64,000 nt of DNA from Anolis sagrei (GCF_037176765.1 NC_090024.1:59626861-59690860), one strand, 5' to 3'. Positions 1 through 11,665 are shown, numbered from the stretch's first letter. Made by a program: numbers and translations. The notes: generated from the letters alone by a model not told the origin.

Positions 1-39
1 AAAATTCCATTAAGACATGAGAAAAAAGAATTATTTTTC

Positions 40-480
40 TAACCTATCGCATCTGCACATGGTTTGGTAGCTGCACAGTGGCAGATACGAAAGAACTCCA
101 AAGGGTCATCACTTCTGCACTGAGAATTATTGGTTGCCCTCTCCCCTCTTTGGAAGAACTTGATAATTCCTGCTGCCTTAAGAAAGCTCAAAGCATTCTT
201 GGTGATCCATCTCACCAGGCATATTCTTTTTTTGACAGTACAGGGTGACAAAGACAAGGAGAAACAGACTGAAGCATAGTTTGTATCCTAGAGCTGTGGC
301 TATGTTGAACTCTGTGGTTTTGCACTGATATGGCATTGGGGGCTGTGTAGTGGTGGTGGAGTGTGTGTGTGTGTGTGTGTGTGGAGGGATGGGTGTGTTG
401 TTCTATGTGGGGGGGGGGGCAAGGCATGTAATTTTATTCTGCAATAGCACAATGACAAATAAAGCTATTCTATTCTATGT
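40..480 (+). mobile_element. Rex1/Babar-like LINE, 3' end fragment
   Basis: One plus-strand frame reads TVADTKELQRVITSALRIIG, then PLPSLEEL and KKAQSILGDPSH. This resembles the C-terminal end of Rex1-type non-LTR reverse transcriptases. The element ends in a tail with AATAAA and repeated TTCTA. A GT dinucleotide run (about 357-383) and a G run (411-419) interrupt it. The clade is uncertain. Confidence 0.5.
357..383. repeat. (GT)n microsatellite
   Basis: About 13 uninterrupted GT units inside the LINE tail, followed by a separate run of nine G at about 411. Confidence 0.9.
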
Positions 481-892
481 GTATTCTAATTTGCTTACAG
501 CACTCTGAACCTAACAAGAGAAGCCAAGATACTTAAATGATACCATACCGCAAACACACAAAAAGCTCTTTTGTGTTTGTGGCTTGTTTTCCTGGATCAT
601 GTCAGTGTGCTCTCCAGCATTTTTCAGATCAGAAACAAATGGCTAAAACTCAGTCTGATGGTCTGCTGAAAGGTTCTCCTCTCTACATGATATTGTGCAC
701 CTTGTTTTAAAGGCGATGTGGAATCTACTCCCCATCCTTGATTCCAAGATGAAAAGATGGGACTAGCACAGGACATTTTTGGCCCAAAGAGTTGTCTTGC
801 CAAAAAGATGTATTACTAAGGGTGGGTGCTATTCGTTGCTCTATTGTCCAGAACACAACTAGGAGAATGAGAGTGTTACCACAAGATGTGGT

Positions 893-1477
893 ATTGAAGG
901 CTTTCATGACTGGAATCACTGGGTTATTGTGCATTTTCAGGCTGTATGGCCATGTTCCTGAAGCATTCTCTCCTGACATTTTGCCTGCATCTATGGCAAG
1001 CATCCTCAGAAGTTGTGAGGTCTGTTGGAAACTAGGAAAATGGGGCTTATATATCTGTGGAATGTTCAGGGTGGGAGAAAGAACTCTTGTCTGTTTGTGT
1101 GACTGTAACAATTGGCCACCTTGATTAGCATTTAATGGCCTAGCAGTTTTCAAGGTCTGGCTGCTTCCTGCCTGGGGGACTCCTTTGTTGGGAGGTGATT
1201 AGCTGGCCCTGATTGTTTCTTGTCTGGAATTCCCCTGTTTTTGAGTGTTGTTCTTTATTTACTGTTATGATTTTAGAGGTTTTTAATACTGGTAGCCAGA
1301 TTTTGCTCATTTTCATGGTTTCTCCCAGGCAGAAGCAGTCAGATTTTGAAAACTGCTAGGTGGCCAATTGCTAAATTCACACCTACCTCAAACAGACAAG
1401 AGTTCTTTCTCCCACCCTGGACATTTCACAGATATATAAACCCCATTTTCCTAGTTTCCAACAGACCTCACTTAGTG
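893..1477 (-). mobile_element. Penelope-like retroelement fragment with inverted end
   Basis: Shares long stretches with the copies at 32.9 kb and 51.6 kb: the segment from GGCTGTATGGCCATG to AACTAGGAAAA, then the 3' untranslated part with GCCTGGGGGA. From about 1345 the sequence turns round and repeats an inner segment in the opposite direction, an arrangement typical of Penelope insertions. It is an old, broken copy and keeps no coding region. Confidence 0.7.
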
Positions 1478-1479
1478 AT

Positions 1480-4180
1480 GATATTGCTAAAGTTCTTCAC
1501 TTCACTGTATATCCTATGACTTGGTTCATGAATACTCTTAGGAATCAAGGACTGAAGTCCCATTTCTAGTTTGAACTACAACAGAGTCATTAAATACATA
1601 ACTGGATGGAAAATCAATACTTATGTAAATACTATTGATTTAAAAGTTAGGACTAGCAACTTAATTTAGTCCAGAAGGTCTGGCTAACCAAGCTATTAGG
1701 GAAAGTGAGGCAACTGCCTTATAAGGCATATAGGGGCAACCACATCAAAGAGTCAACTTGCATAAGAGAGTTTTTTGTTACATGTCCCTAAATACTTTGA
1801 TCACCAGCTTAGGCTATTTTGTACTTTGATCTGGCTGAATGAAGGAATAGCAATAGCTTTCAGTTCCTTTTTCCTGTTGAACTCAACAGATCCAAATGCA
1901 GCTACCTTAGGTATTGCCTTATTACTTGGAATTTACTTGGATGTAAATTCCATTATGTTTCAATAAACCTTGCTCTTTAGTGAGCACATTAGGATCATCT
2001 CTTTAAGGTGGTACTATTCATTTCTGGATAACAGAATATTTGTAGAATATACACATGCCATACTGATATGCACAAAGCAAGTAGAATCTCTTTTAAGATG
2101 CTATCAATCCACATTACAACACAAGCTTCCACATGTCATACATTATGTTCCCATAGCCATGCCATGAACAAACACGTTGTCATCTCCACACCCAAACAAC
2201 ATACAGATAGTGCATTAAAATAGATTTTACTGTGTTGTAAGTTTTTATTTCATAACTATCAACTGCTCTCTAGTAACCCAGAACTTAGAGCCTTCTGATC
2301 CATTATTGTTACGATGGTCTTAACAGCAAAACACATCTCACATTAATTACACTCCTGCAAGATGTAAACATGCACAGACAATATAGCCAAGGCATCCCAA
2401 AGAAAGACATGAAAATGAATTCAGCTCCTCTTATTGAGTCATTTGAGGACAGGTAAACAGTTAACTTCAGAATGAGTCATAAAACACACAAAAAGAAAAA
2501 GAGGAGGGGAAGAGAAAGTTGGCAAAAGAAAGCATGAAATCATAAACTTGCACACAATGTACTAAAGTCGTACAGCAATATCATAAAGAAAAATACCTAC
2601 GATGGGAGGGGAGGAACAAGATATTTTTAAACTCTTTGCTGTACATTTTAGAAAAGTTGTTTCCCTTACAGATGGATTGCAGGATTTGTTGTTCCAAGAG
2701 TAAAATGCTGGCCAAAAGCCAATGGGAAGTCATCACTATAATAGACCTAATGACTCAATGGAACCTGTATGTATATATTGACTTTCTCAGTTTACATTGA
2801 TGCAGTGGGTCTATTCTAGTCATGACTACAAATTTGATGTTCGAATCATTGGGACTTACTTCTGAGTAGAAATATAGCAAGCTGTGCTGTCAGTGATACA
2901 AAGACAAAGTGGAACTTGTTACAGGCTGAGAAACTGGTTTTGAACAAGATACACAACAGGACTATTAATAGAGGCCAAAGAACACTTTTGCATACGCATA
3001 ACAAACACCATATTGTTTCCTGTCACCAAGTGTCTGGATATATGCATATTTTGCTAAATAAACACTTCTTCAAATGAAAAGATTCCTTGAAATGACTGAA
3101 TGCAAGATTCCTAATTACAAAGAAAATGTTCCTATGTGTTAGCCTGTTTCGAGGATCTGCCATTTCAGTATCTGAATTGTATTTGGGATCCAACAAATTA
3201 ACAAGACATTAGGGTAAAAATAATGAAATGGCACTGCATGGAAACTATTTGTGGCTATTCCAGCCTCACAAAACCATCAATTAATTAGGAACGCTTACCA
3301 ATTTGTACTGCTTTAAAAAGAGATTGGAGAAATCCACAGAAGATGGGACTATTACTGATTCCAGGGCATGATAAGTTTTATGATTTTTTTATTATAGGTA
3401 TTATTTGCCTAATACCAGAAGTTGAATGATTCTATACAGTAGTTTCTGACAAGCATAAACAAAGTGGGTTTCCCATTGGCAGCTGATTGATCACTGTTTG
3501 AACACAATGCTTGACTTTGTTCTTACACCTTTGGTCTGATACAAAATGGCATTTCTTACATTCTTATTTTAAATGACCCATTTCCCATCCATATGTGGAT
3601 GGAATGGCTCTCCAGATATTGCAAGGTTACAAGTCTCAGCAGCCCTAGTCAGAATAGCAGATGATGAAAGATGGTACGATTTACCATTAAACAACACCTA
3701 GAGACCCACACAAGTTCAAGGCCCGCTGTTGGCTTACAATTATGGAATTACTAGATATCAAAAATACAATGTGAATTGGACTTTAGCATTATCTTTCCAT
3801 TGTGACATATGAGGAATATATCTGGTCATTATTAATAATAATACTGCACATGAGTAGTGTCACTCCATATATCAGGGTCAACGTTACGTACCTGGTTGCC
3901 TTGGGACTTCTAATGAATACTCACCTTCTTAACAATATTTTCCTCTAGTCAGTTAGCTGAGCTTTGCAGTATGATTCTCATTCCCAATGCATGTTTACAA
4001 TAAATGCTTCCAAAATTTTCATCCAGTGTTCTCTGGCTTCATCAACCTTGTTCAGAGCCAAAATAACCAACATGTATATGCCCAGTTTATATAAATTCTG
4101 TTCTGAAAAGTTTTGCCTTTTCAGTGTTTAATCTAGACTGTTTAAAGACCCAGCATCCTTTTTCCAGTGTTGGCATCTCC
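1480..4180. other. Intergenic stretch with no recognised gene
   Basis: AT-rich sequence with short spurious open frames only. I recognise no exon, RNA gene or well-preserved repeat here. Confidence 0.5.
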
Positions 4181-4330
4181 TATTTATTTATTTACTTACT
4201 TACTTACATCCAGCCTTTCTCCCAACAAGAGATCTAAGGCAGTTTAGAACAACGTTTAAGACCACATATAATCGAATAGTACAAAAGTTTTTTAAAAAAC
4301 AACAATTAAATAAATATTTTATTAAAATGC
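4180..4330 (-). mobile_element. L2/CR1-type LINE 3' tail
   Basis: A TTTA/CTTA tetranucleotide tail is followed by a CAGCCTTTCTCCCAACAAG motif and CTAAGGCAGTTTAGAAC. This is the reverse of the usual 3' end of an L2/CR1-type LINE. Confidence 0.5.
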
Positions 4331-4665
4331 CCAAAATGTTATTTATTTATTTGTTTGTTTGTTTTTATAATAATTTTATGTCCATATAACATGTTCACTT
4401 CCATTTGAAAACCCTTCTGCACCTCTGGTTTATCTGCAAATGTCAGTTTAAAAACAAATATTTTTACCTGCCGGCAAAAGGAAAGCAAAGAAGGAGCTAC
4501 CATAAAAAGAAATTCTGTAGCTCAGGAGCAGACACCAAGAAGGTTCTTTCACCAGACCAGCCTGAGACAATACTGAGATTGTGAGAAAGCCCTTTGATAA
4601 AGATCTCAAGACTTCATCAGGCTTATATAGGGAGAAATGATCTTTCAGATAGTCTGGATCTAAGA

Positions 4666-4800
4666 CCCCTTCCACACAGCTGTATAAAATCCACATTGAA
4701 CCTAATTATATGGCAGTGTGGACTCAGATAATCCAGTTCAAAGCAGATGTTTTGAATTATCTGCCTTGATATTCTGAGATATAAGGCTGTGTGGAAGGGC
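4666..4800. mobile_element. Palindromic MITE, CCTTCCACAC family
   Basis: Inverted termini GACCCCTTCCACACA and GGGCCCTTCCACACA enclose paired AATCCAGTTCAAAGCAGAT-type blocks. It is flanked by TAA on both sides. This is the commonest short DNA transposon in the window. The 3-bp duplication suggests PIF/Harbinger, but that is tentative. Confidence 0.7.
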
Positions 4801-5457
4801 CCTAAGTCACACGTATCCACTTTCTCTTGCTGAGAGCAAAACTGCTGCTACCTTAGAAAGAGAGCCCCCTCATCCCATCTCAAATATTCTCGTCTGTTGA
4901 TTATATGGCCATGTGCCAGCAATAATGTCTATATATTATTATTTGTTGACAACTATCTCACCCTTCCATTGGTTTCATTTTTGACTGACTGATATGAAAG
5001 CTGGCTTTTGTACAGACTATACAAATGCAGACATGATTTGACTTGCATGACTTCTGGTGTCAAGAAATGCATCACTAGGCTTAAAACTGAAGCAAGAATG
5101 AGCTAATTATTAAATGTTTCAAGGTTACCAATAGCTAATTAAGATGGTATATTAAATTGTTTTGCATGCATAATCTTCCATATGTTTGAGATTCATATCC
5201 TTAATAGCTGGAAAATACAATGGAGTCATCACAGATCGTGATCGTGGCTAACTCATTAGTCAAACACATTCACTCATTATGTTCCTGCCAAACGAGGAGA
5301 GAAAAGCAATAAGAGCTAAGAGATAGACTCAACACAACATATTAATGTTCCAGCATAAATCACCCATAGCCCAGAACAGATATCAATATTTCATATTTAA
5401 ATAACTATGTAACACTGAAAAATTACAAAGAAATGCAAACACACTATTGAGTTTACA

Positions 5458-5756
5458 GCCCCTTCTACAAGTTGTATAAAATCCCACATTATCTCCTTTG
5501 AATTGGGAGCCCTTCCACACATTTATATAACCCAGAATACAAGGCAGAAAATCCCACAATATCTGGTTTGAACTGGGCTATCTGGATCCACACTGCCATA
5601 TATTCCAGTTCAAAACAGATAATGTGGGCTTTTATTCAGGTGTGTGGAAAGGGCCTGGGTTATATGGCAGCTTGGACTCAGCCCAGTTCAAAGCAGAAAT
5701 TGTGGGATTTTCTGCCTTGCTATTCTGGGTTATATGGCTGTGTGGAAGGGTCCTAC
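5458..5756. mobile_element. Two or more joined MITEs, CCTTCCACAC family
   Basis: Successive copies share termini: CCCCTTCTACAAG at the left, CCCTTCCACACAT near 5510, GTGTGGAAAGGGCC near 5650 and GTGTGGAAGGGTCC at the right. The arrangement suggests one copy in another, or a partial tandem copy. Confidence 0.65.
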
Positions 5757-5910
5757 AAAGCTGATGCTGTATAAGAACAGGCTAAAACATTAAGAATTTT
5801 CAGAAGAAGAAAGAAGCTCTGCTTATTTTGAATATAAGGAGAAAATTCATATTTATATTGCACTGGATTTAAGTATCTTCATGCAGTGTACACCTATGTG
5901 TTGTATAAAT

Positions 5911-6165
5911 GCCCTGATGGCACCAGATCTCATTTGATTTTGGAAATTAAGCAGGGTCAGACCTGGTAAATACTTGGAAGGGAGAGTGCCAAGGAATACC
6001 TGGTGTGATGGTCTATATTTCAGAGGAAGGCAATGGCAAACAACTTTAGAGTACCCCTTGCCTTAAAAAAAAAACTCCACAGAGTTTCCATATGTGAGCA
6101 GAAAATCTGAAAGTCACTTCCTGAACTATACAATTGTCCTCCAGAATGCAATGCTACAAAATATG
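5911..6165 (+). mobile_element. 5S-rRNA-derived SINE
   Basis: AGATCTCATTTGATTTTGGA, AATTAAGCAGGGTCAGACCT and TACTTGGAAGGGAGAGTGCC follow the internal promoter of 5S rRNA in order. They are followed by a GGCAATGGCAAAC core and a tail resembling the conserved 3' part of old amniote SINEs. Diverged copy. Confidence 0.75.
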
Positions 6166-6249
6166 TGATGGCCATATACGATAAAAATTTGTTCAAGAAC
6201 TAATTTTAAGCAAGATGGGAATATAATTAATTGGATACAAGCAACAATT

Positions 6250-6618
6250 ATGACATATCTTCACTGTTATTGTTGCTGCTGCTATTGTATGTCGTTGAGT
6301 CCTTTCTGATTTATGCAATCCTGTCACAGGGCATTCTTGAAAATATTTACCTTTACCTTCCTTTGAGACTGAGGTCCCATCTGCACTGCCATATAATGCA
6401 GTTTTAGAATGCAGTTTAACTGCATTGAATTGGATTATATGAGTCTACGCTGCCATATAATGTGGTTCAAAGCAGTTCAACTGTATTCTGAAACTGCATT
6501 ATATGGCAGGGTTGATGGGGCCTGAGAGAATGTGACTTGCCCAAAGCCACCCATGGGCTTTCATGGCTGAGCGGGATTCAAACCTGGTCTCCTGAGTCAT
6601 AATCCAACACTCAAATCA
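6250..6618 (-). mobile_element. MIR-like tRNA-derived SINE, split by a MITE
   Basis: The right part (6523-6618) reads GACTTGCCCAAAGCCACCCA and then a box B-like GGGATTCAAACCTGGTCTCC, the reverse of a MIR/CORE-type SINE. The left part (6250-6372) carries the GTCGTTGAGTCCTTTCTGAT tail. The MITE at 6373-6522 separates them, with TGA at both junctions. Confidence 0.65.
6373..6522. mobile_element. Palindromic MITE, TGCACTGCCATATAATGCAG subfamily
   Basis: Termini GGTCCCATCTGCACTGCC and GGCAGGGTTGATGGGGCC are inverted, and each is followed inside by ATATAATGCAG-type pairing. The flanks are TGA on both sides. The host SINE reads through when the MITE is removed, which confirms both boundaries. Confidence 0.85.
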
Positions 6619-6619
6619 A

Positions 6620-7380
6620 TATTTATCTATCTATTTATTTATTTATTTACATTATTTCTATCCTGCCCATATCAGCCCGCAGGCGACTCAGGGCAGTCTA
6701 CATATCAGCACAATTCGATGCCATCAATACATAAATTCAAAAAGCAAAAACAATTAAGTGCATTTAAACAAAAAATACAGTGCAAATAACAGTTTAAAAA
6801 GAACTATATCCTCTCATTCCAATCATCATCCATTTCATCGTCTTGGCCGTTCCTGGGTCATTCTCCATCTGAAGCTTGACTATTTATTCTGGGGTTCCGA
6901 ATGCTTGCTCAAAGAGCCAAGTTTTTACTCTCTTCTGAAAAGTCATGAGGGAGGGGACTGATCTAATTTCCCTAGGCAAGGAGTTCCACAGCCACCACAG
7001 AGAAGGCCCTATCTCTCGTCCCTGCTAAGCGTGCTTGCAAAGCAGACGGGATCAAGAGCAGGGCCTCCTTAGATGATCTTAACTTCCTGGAGGGTTCATA
7101 GGAAGAGATGCGTTCGGATAGGTAGGCTGGGCCAGAACCGTTTACAGCTGTATAGGCTAAATCCAGCACTTTGAATTGAGCCCGGTAGCAAACTGGCAGC
7201 CAGTGGAGCTGATGCAGCAGAGGAGTTGTGTGCTCCCTGAGCGCCGCTCCTGTTAGCAACCTGGCTGCCGCACACTGGACTATTTGAAGCTTCCGGGCTA
7301 TCTTCAAAGGCAACCCCACATAGAGCACGTTGCAGTAATCTATGCGGGATGTAACCAGAGCACCAATACACCATACTGAC
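6620..7380 (-). mobile_element. L2-like LINE, 3' part
   Basis: Minus-strand frame 7328-6972 reads MLYVGLPLKIARKLQIVQ, then AARLLTGAALREHTTPLL, LHWLPVCYRAQFKVL and YLSERISSYEPS, the C-terminal end of a Jockey-superfamily (L2/CR1-like) reverse transcriptase. The TTTATTTA tail and GGCGACTCAGGGCAGTCTAC motif at 6625-6700 mark the 3' end. The copy is 5' truncated, as usual for LINEs. Confidence 0.8.
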
Positions 7381-8015
7381 TCTTATGCAGTGGCAGACTA
7401 GATGGAAAAGAAATGCGCTGTAGAGCACATTGTTCCATTACCGATTTGGGCTCATGTACATTTTCTGCCAAGTATGCAATACTGGCAAGACAAGTCATGA
7501 AGTTAAGAGGACCACTTAATTTAGCCCCTAGAGGAAAAAATTCTATTGATAGTGCAGCGAATCAATGAAGAATAACCTTTTAAGATACACAGCGAGGCCA
7601 TTGTTAAATTCACAACTGTCATTAAGACTAGCTACCTGTTGTTGAGGTAACAGTAACTGGAAACACTGAGTTGCTGCTGTCTGCAACATTCTGCTGGGAA
7701 TTACACCTGGAGCATCTTGATTTAAAACTGCATCTATAGCTAAATCCAGACAGAAAAGTATTTAATATTCTTGTGAATAATTAAAATCACACATACATTT
7801 CTCAGAGTGCATCTGATACTGTGTTGCCTTGCTAGAGAAAGGTAAACATATCATAACAGCAGAAGGGAGAGAAGAGGTTAATGAAAAAGTATGGCTTCAC
7901 ATTGATATTTTATTTTATTTATTCTACCAAGGCTATCGTTTTGGGGCAGTTGAAAATGTCCAGGCTGCTGTGAGAAGGGCTTTTTCTATCATCTGTCTGT
8001 CTGTCTGTCTAGTTT

Positions 8016-8027
8016 CAACAGAAATAT
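8016..8027. repeat. BovB target-site duplication, left
   Basis: CAACAGAAATAT, identical to 9376-9387. Confidence 0.9.
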
Positions 8028-9375
8028 GTTGTTGTTGTTCATTCGTTCAGTCGTCTCCGACTCTTCGTGACTTCATGGACCAGTCCACGCCAGAGCTCCC
8101 TGTCGGCCGTCACCATCCCCAGCTCCTTCAAGGTCAGTCCAGTCACTTCAAGGATGCCATCCATCCATCCTGTCCTTGGTCGGCCCCTCTTCCTTTTGCC
8201 TTCCACTTTCCCCAGCATAATTGTCTTCTCTAGGCTTTGCTGTCTCCTCATGATGTGGCCAAAGTACTTCAACTTTGTCTCTAGTATCCCTCCCTCCAGT
8301 GAGCAGCCGGGCTTTATTTCCTGGAGGATGGACTGATCTTCTCGCAGTCCAGGGCACTCTCAGCACTTTCCTCCAGCACCACAGTTCAAAAGCATCGATC
8401 TTCCTTCGCTCAGCCTTCCCTAAGGTCCAGCTCTCACATCCGTAGGTTACTACAGGGAATACCATGGCTTTGACTAGGCGGATCTTTGTTGCCAGTCTGA
8501 TGTCTTTACTCCCAGACCATGCTTGCCTGTGATCCCAGTTGTCATTTGACTTCCCACCTTGGCATTCCAGTCTCCTGTAATGAAAATAATGTCTCTTTTT
8601 GGTGTATTATCCAGTAGGTCCTACAGATCCTCATAGAACTGATCTACTTCTGCTTCTTCAGCAGCTGTGGTTGGAGCGTATATTTGGATCACTGTGATGT
8701 TGAAAGGCTTTCCTTGCACTCGAATTGAGATCATTATGTCTTTTTTTGGGTTGTATCCAAGCACTGCTTTAGCGAATTTCTTATTAATTATGAAGGCTAC
8801 TCCATTTCTTTGATGTTCGTCTTGCCCACAGTAGTAGATCTGGTGGTCATCTGATGTGAAGTGGCCCATTCCAGTCCATTTCAGTTCGCTGACCCCCAGA
8901 ATGTCTATCTTTAGTCTTGACATCTCACCAATAACAACATCCAATTTGCCCTGGCTCATAGATCTTACATTCCAGGTTCCTATGGTGTGTTGATCTTTAG
9001 AGCATCGGATTCGTCGTTCACCTCTAGTACCGTCGGCCGCTAACCTTCCTTTCGGCTTTGAGCTAGCTGCGTCATCACATCTGGGGCTACTTGAACTTAT
9101 CCTCTGCTCCTCCCCAGTAGCATTTTGGCCATCTTCCGACCTGGGAGTCCCATCTTCCAATGGCATACCAACATATCTCTGGTTGTACTGGTCCACTTAG
9201 TTTTCTTGGCAAGGATACTGGGGTGGTTTTCCATTGCCTTCCCCAGGGATCACGCTTGGTCTGACCTCTCTGCCACGACCGTCCCGTCTTGGGTGACCCT
9301 TCACGGTTTCGCTCATGACATCATTGAGGTGCTCAAGCTCCAGTGCCACAACAAGGCGGTGATCCTTTGCTGGAG
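8028..9375 (-). mobile_element. RTE-BovB LINE, internally deleted, with target-site duplications
   Basis: The minus frame 9196-8621 carries the apurinic endonuclease start (TIGTWNVRSMSQGKLD, then DILGVSELKWTGMGHFTSDD and GVAFIINKKFAKAVLGYNPK). The frame 8465-8148 carries the end (VTYGCESWTLGKAERRKIDA, WCWRKVLRVPWTARRS). The reverse transcriptase between them is missing, with the join near 8520. The 3' end is the BovB tail (reverse of GTTCATTCGTTCAGTCGTCT). A perfect 12-bp duplication, CAACAGAAATAT, flanks it at 8016-8027 and 9376-9387, so both ends of the insertion are present. Full-length BovB is about 3 kb. Confidence 0.9.
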
Positions 9376-9387
9376 CAACAGAAATAT
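9376..9387. repeat. BovB target-site duplication, right
   Basis: CAACAGAAATAT, identical to 8016-8027. Partial further copies of the same words follow (ACATCAACAGAATATACATC). Confidence 0.9.
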
Positions 9388-9504
9388 ACATCAACAGAAT
9401 ATACATCAACAAAAAGGACAAAGAAAAGATCCCACCCCAACCAAACAGACACAACACAATCCAAAGAAACAATAAAACTTCCTCCCTTCCCTTTTGGGGT
9501 GGTA

Positions 9505-9611
9505 ATCCACATTATCTGCTTTGAACTGGACTATATGAGTCTACATTGCCATATAATCCAATGCAAAGCAGATAACCTGGATTTTATATGGCAGTGTAGA
9601 AGGGGCTTGAG
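9505..9611. mobile_element. MITE fragment, CCTTCCACAC family
   Basis: Contains TTATCTGCTTTGAACTGGAC, ATTGCCATATAATCC and a right terminus GCAGTGTAGAAGGGGC. The left terminus is missing. Confidence 0.6.
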
Positions 9612-9712
9612 ACAGACAGTAGAGGTTCCTTCTTAATCCTCTTACACTTCATTTGGCAAAAGAAAACTTAATTACCTAATGTCTATTTTTGTTCCTAGAG
9701 TTATAAGACTAA

Positions 9713-10311
9713 GGCCCCTTCCACATAGCTAAATAACATCCAGATTATCTGCTTTGAACTGAAGTATATGGCAGTGTAGACTCAGATAATCCAGTTCAAA
9801 GCAGTTAGTGCAATGTTTCTCAACCTGGGGATCAAGACCCGGGGGGGGGGGGGGTCACAGGGCTTGCCAAAGACAATCAGAAAACAACTGTATTTTCTGT
9901 TGGTCATAAGGGTTCTACGTGGAAAGTTTGGCCCAGTTTTATTGTTAGTGTTCAGAATGCTCTTTGATTGTAAGTTAACTACAAATTCCAGCAACTACAA
10001 CTCCCAAATGACAAAAATCACATCCCCCCACCCTCCCCAGTATTCAAATTCAGCCATATTGGATATTTGTGCCAAATTTGGTCCAGTGAATAAAAATACA
10101 TCCTGCATATCAGAAATTTACATTACAATTCATAACAGTAGCAAAATTACTGTTATGAAGTAACAACAAAAATAAAGTTATGGTTGAGGGTCAACACAAC
10201 ATGAGGAATTGTACTAAGAGGTCGCGGCATTAGGAAGGTTGAGAACCAGTGAGTTTGTGCATGTTATCTGCCTTGATATTCTGGATTATATGGCTGTGTG
10301 GAAATATTCCT
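9713..10311. mobile_element. MITE, CCTTCCACAC family, split by a hAT element
   Basis: The left part (9713-9810) starts GGCCCCTTCCACATAGC after TAA. The right part (10252-10311) ends GGCTGTGTGGAA. The hAT element at 9811-10251 lies between them. Confidence 0.75.
9811..10251 (-). mobile_element. SPIN-like hAT element, non-autonomous
   Basis: Termini CAATGTTTCTCAACCT and AAGGTTGAGAACCAGTG are inverted repeats matching the SPIN family as I recall it (CAGTGGTTCTCAACCT, CTAATGCCGCGACC). The internal blocks match the copies at 49.5, 54.7 and 57.0 kb. The 8-bp flanks AGTTAGTG and AGTTTGTG differ by one base, as expected for a hAT duplication. A long G run lies at about 9840-9854. Confidence 0.85.
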
Positions 10312-10405
10312 TAAAATATTTCTCCAGTTTCTTCCACTCTTTTCGAACGTTGTCTAGAGAGCTCCCATCATTATCCTAAATAATCTGTCAATTTCCATTG
10401 CTTCT

Positions 10406-10890
10406 CCAGGCCCTTCGACACAGTCATATAACTCAGAATATCAAGGCAGATAATCCACAATATCTGGTTTGAACTGGGTTATCTGAGGGCCCTTCCACAG
10501 AGCCATATAACACAGAATATCAAGGCAGAATAACTGACAATATATGCTTTGAACTGGAATATATGAGTCCACGCTGCCATATATCCCAGTCCAGTGCAAA
10601 TAATGTGGACTTTTATACAGCTGTGTTGAAGGGGTCTGAGTCCACACTGCCATATTCCAGTTCAAAGCAGATAATATGGAATTTTATTCAACTGTGTGGA
10701 AGGGGCAGAAATTACAGACATACTCATATAATGTAGATTATCTGCTTTGATTTGGTGGCCCTTCCACACAATACTATATTGCAGAATATCAAGACAGGAA
10801 ATCCCACATTATCTGAGGGCCCTTCAACACAGCCCTATATCCAGGAATATCAAGGTAGAAAATCCCACAATATATAACTTGAATTGGGTT
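10406..10890. mobile_element. Cluster of joined MITEs, CCTTCCACAC family
   Basis: At least three partly overlapping copies with GGCCCTTCGACACAG, GGGCCCTTCCACAGAG, GTGTGGAAGGGG and GGGCCCTTCAACACAG termini. The cluster leads directly into the tandem array. Confidence 0.65.
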
Positions 10891-11665
10891 ATGAGACGAC
10901 ACTCAGAGAATGTGGGATTTTCTGCCTTGATATTCTGGGATATAGGGCTGTGTGGAAGGGCCCTCAGATAACCCAGTTCAAAGCAGATATTCTGGGATAT
11001 AGGGTTGTGTGGAAGGGCCCTCAGATAGCCCAGTTCAAAGCAGATATTGTGGGATTTTCTGCCTTAATATTCTGGGATATAGGGCTGTGTAGAAGAGCCC
11101 TCAGATAACCCAGTTCAAAGCAGATATTGTGGGATTTTCTGCCTTGATATTCTGGGATTTAGGACTGTGTGGAAGGCCCCCAAATAACCCAGTTCAAAGC
11201 AGACATTGTGGGATTTTCTGCCTTGATATTCTGTGTGGAAGGGCCCTCAGATAACCCAGTTCAAAGCAGATATTCAGGGATTTAGAACTGTGTGGAAGGG
11301 CCCTCAGATATGCGAGTTCAAAGCAGATATTATGGGATTTTCTCCCTTGATATTCTGGGACATAGGACTGTGTGGAAGGATATTGTGGGATTTTCTGCCT
11401 TAATATTCTGGGATTTAGGGCTGTGTAGAAGAGCCCTCAGATAACCCAGTTCAAAACAGATATTGTGGGATTTTCTGCCTTGATATCCTGGGATATAGGG
11501 CTGTGTGGAAGGGCCCTCAGATAACCCAGTTCAATGCAGATATTGTGGGATTTTCTGCCTTGATATTCTGGATGTAGGACTGTATTGAAGGATATTGTGG
11601 GATTTTCTGCCTTAATATTCTGGGATATAGGGCTGTGTGGAAGAGTCCTTAGTTATATGATAGTG
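10891..11665. repeat. Tandem array of about 80-bp units derived from a MITE
   Basis: About nine imperfect units, each running through GATATTCTGGGATATAGGGC, TGTGTGGAAGGGCCCTCAGA, TAACCCAGTTCAAAGCAGAT and ATTGTGGGATTTTCTGCCTT. A unit equals about half of the palindromic MITE. Some units are shortened (near 11230, 11370 and 11580). The array ends about 340 bp before the ANKRD29 start codon. Confidence 0.85.

Noticed and set aside
725-1153. 142-codon minus-strand frame
   Set aside because: It lies mostly inside a Penelope-like terminal and untranslated segment with no coding role.
5911-6060. 5S rRNA gene
   Set aside because: Only the internal promoter words survive and a SINE core and tail follow.
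8067-8336. Plus-strand frames across the BovB element
   Set aside because: They are opposite-strand shadows of the BovB coding remnant.
10891-11665. CRISPR-like repeat array
   Set aside because: Units are contiguous without unique spacers, derive from a MITE and lie in a vertebrate genome.
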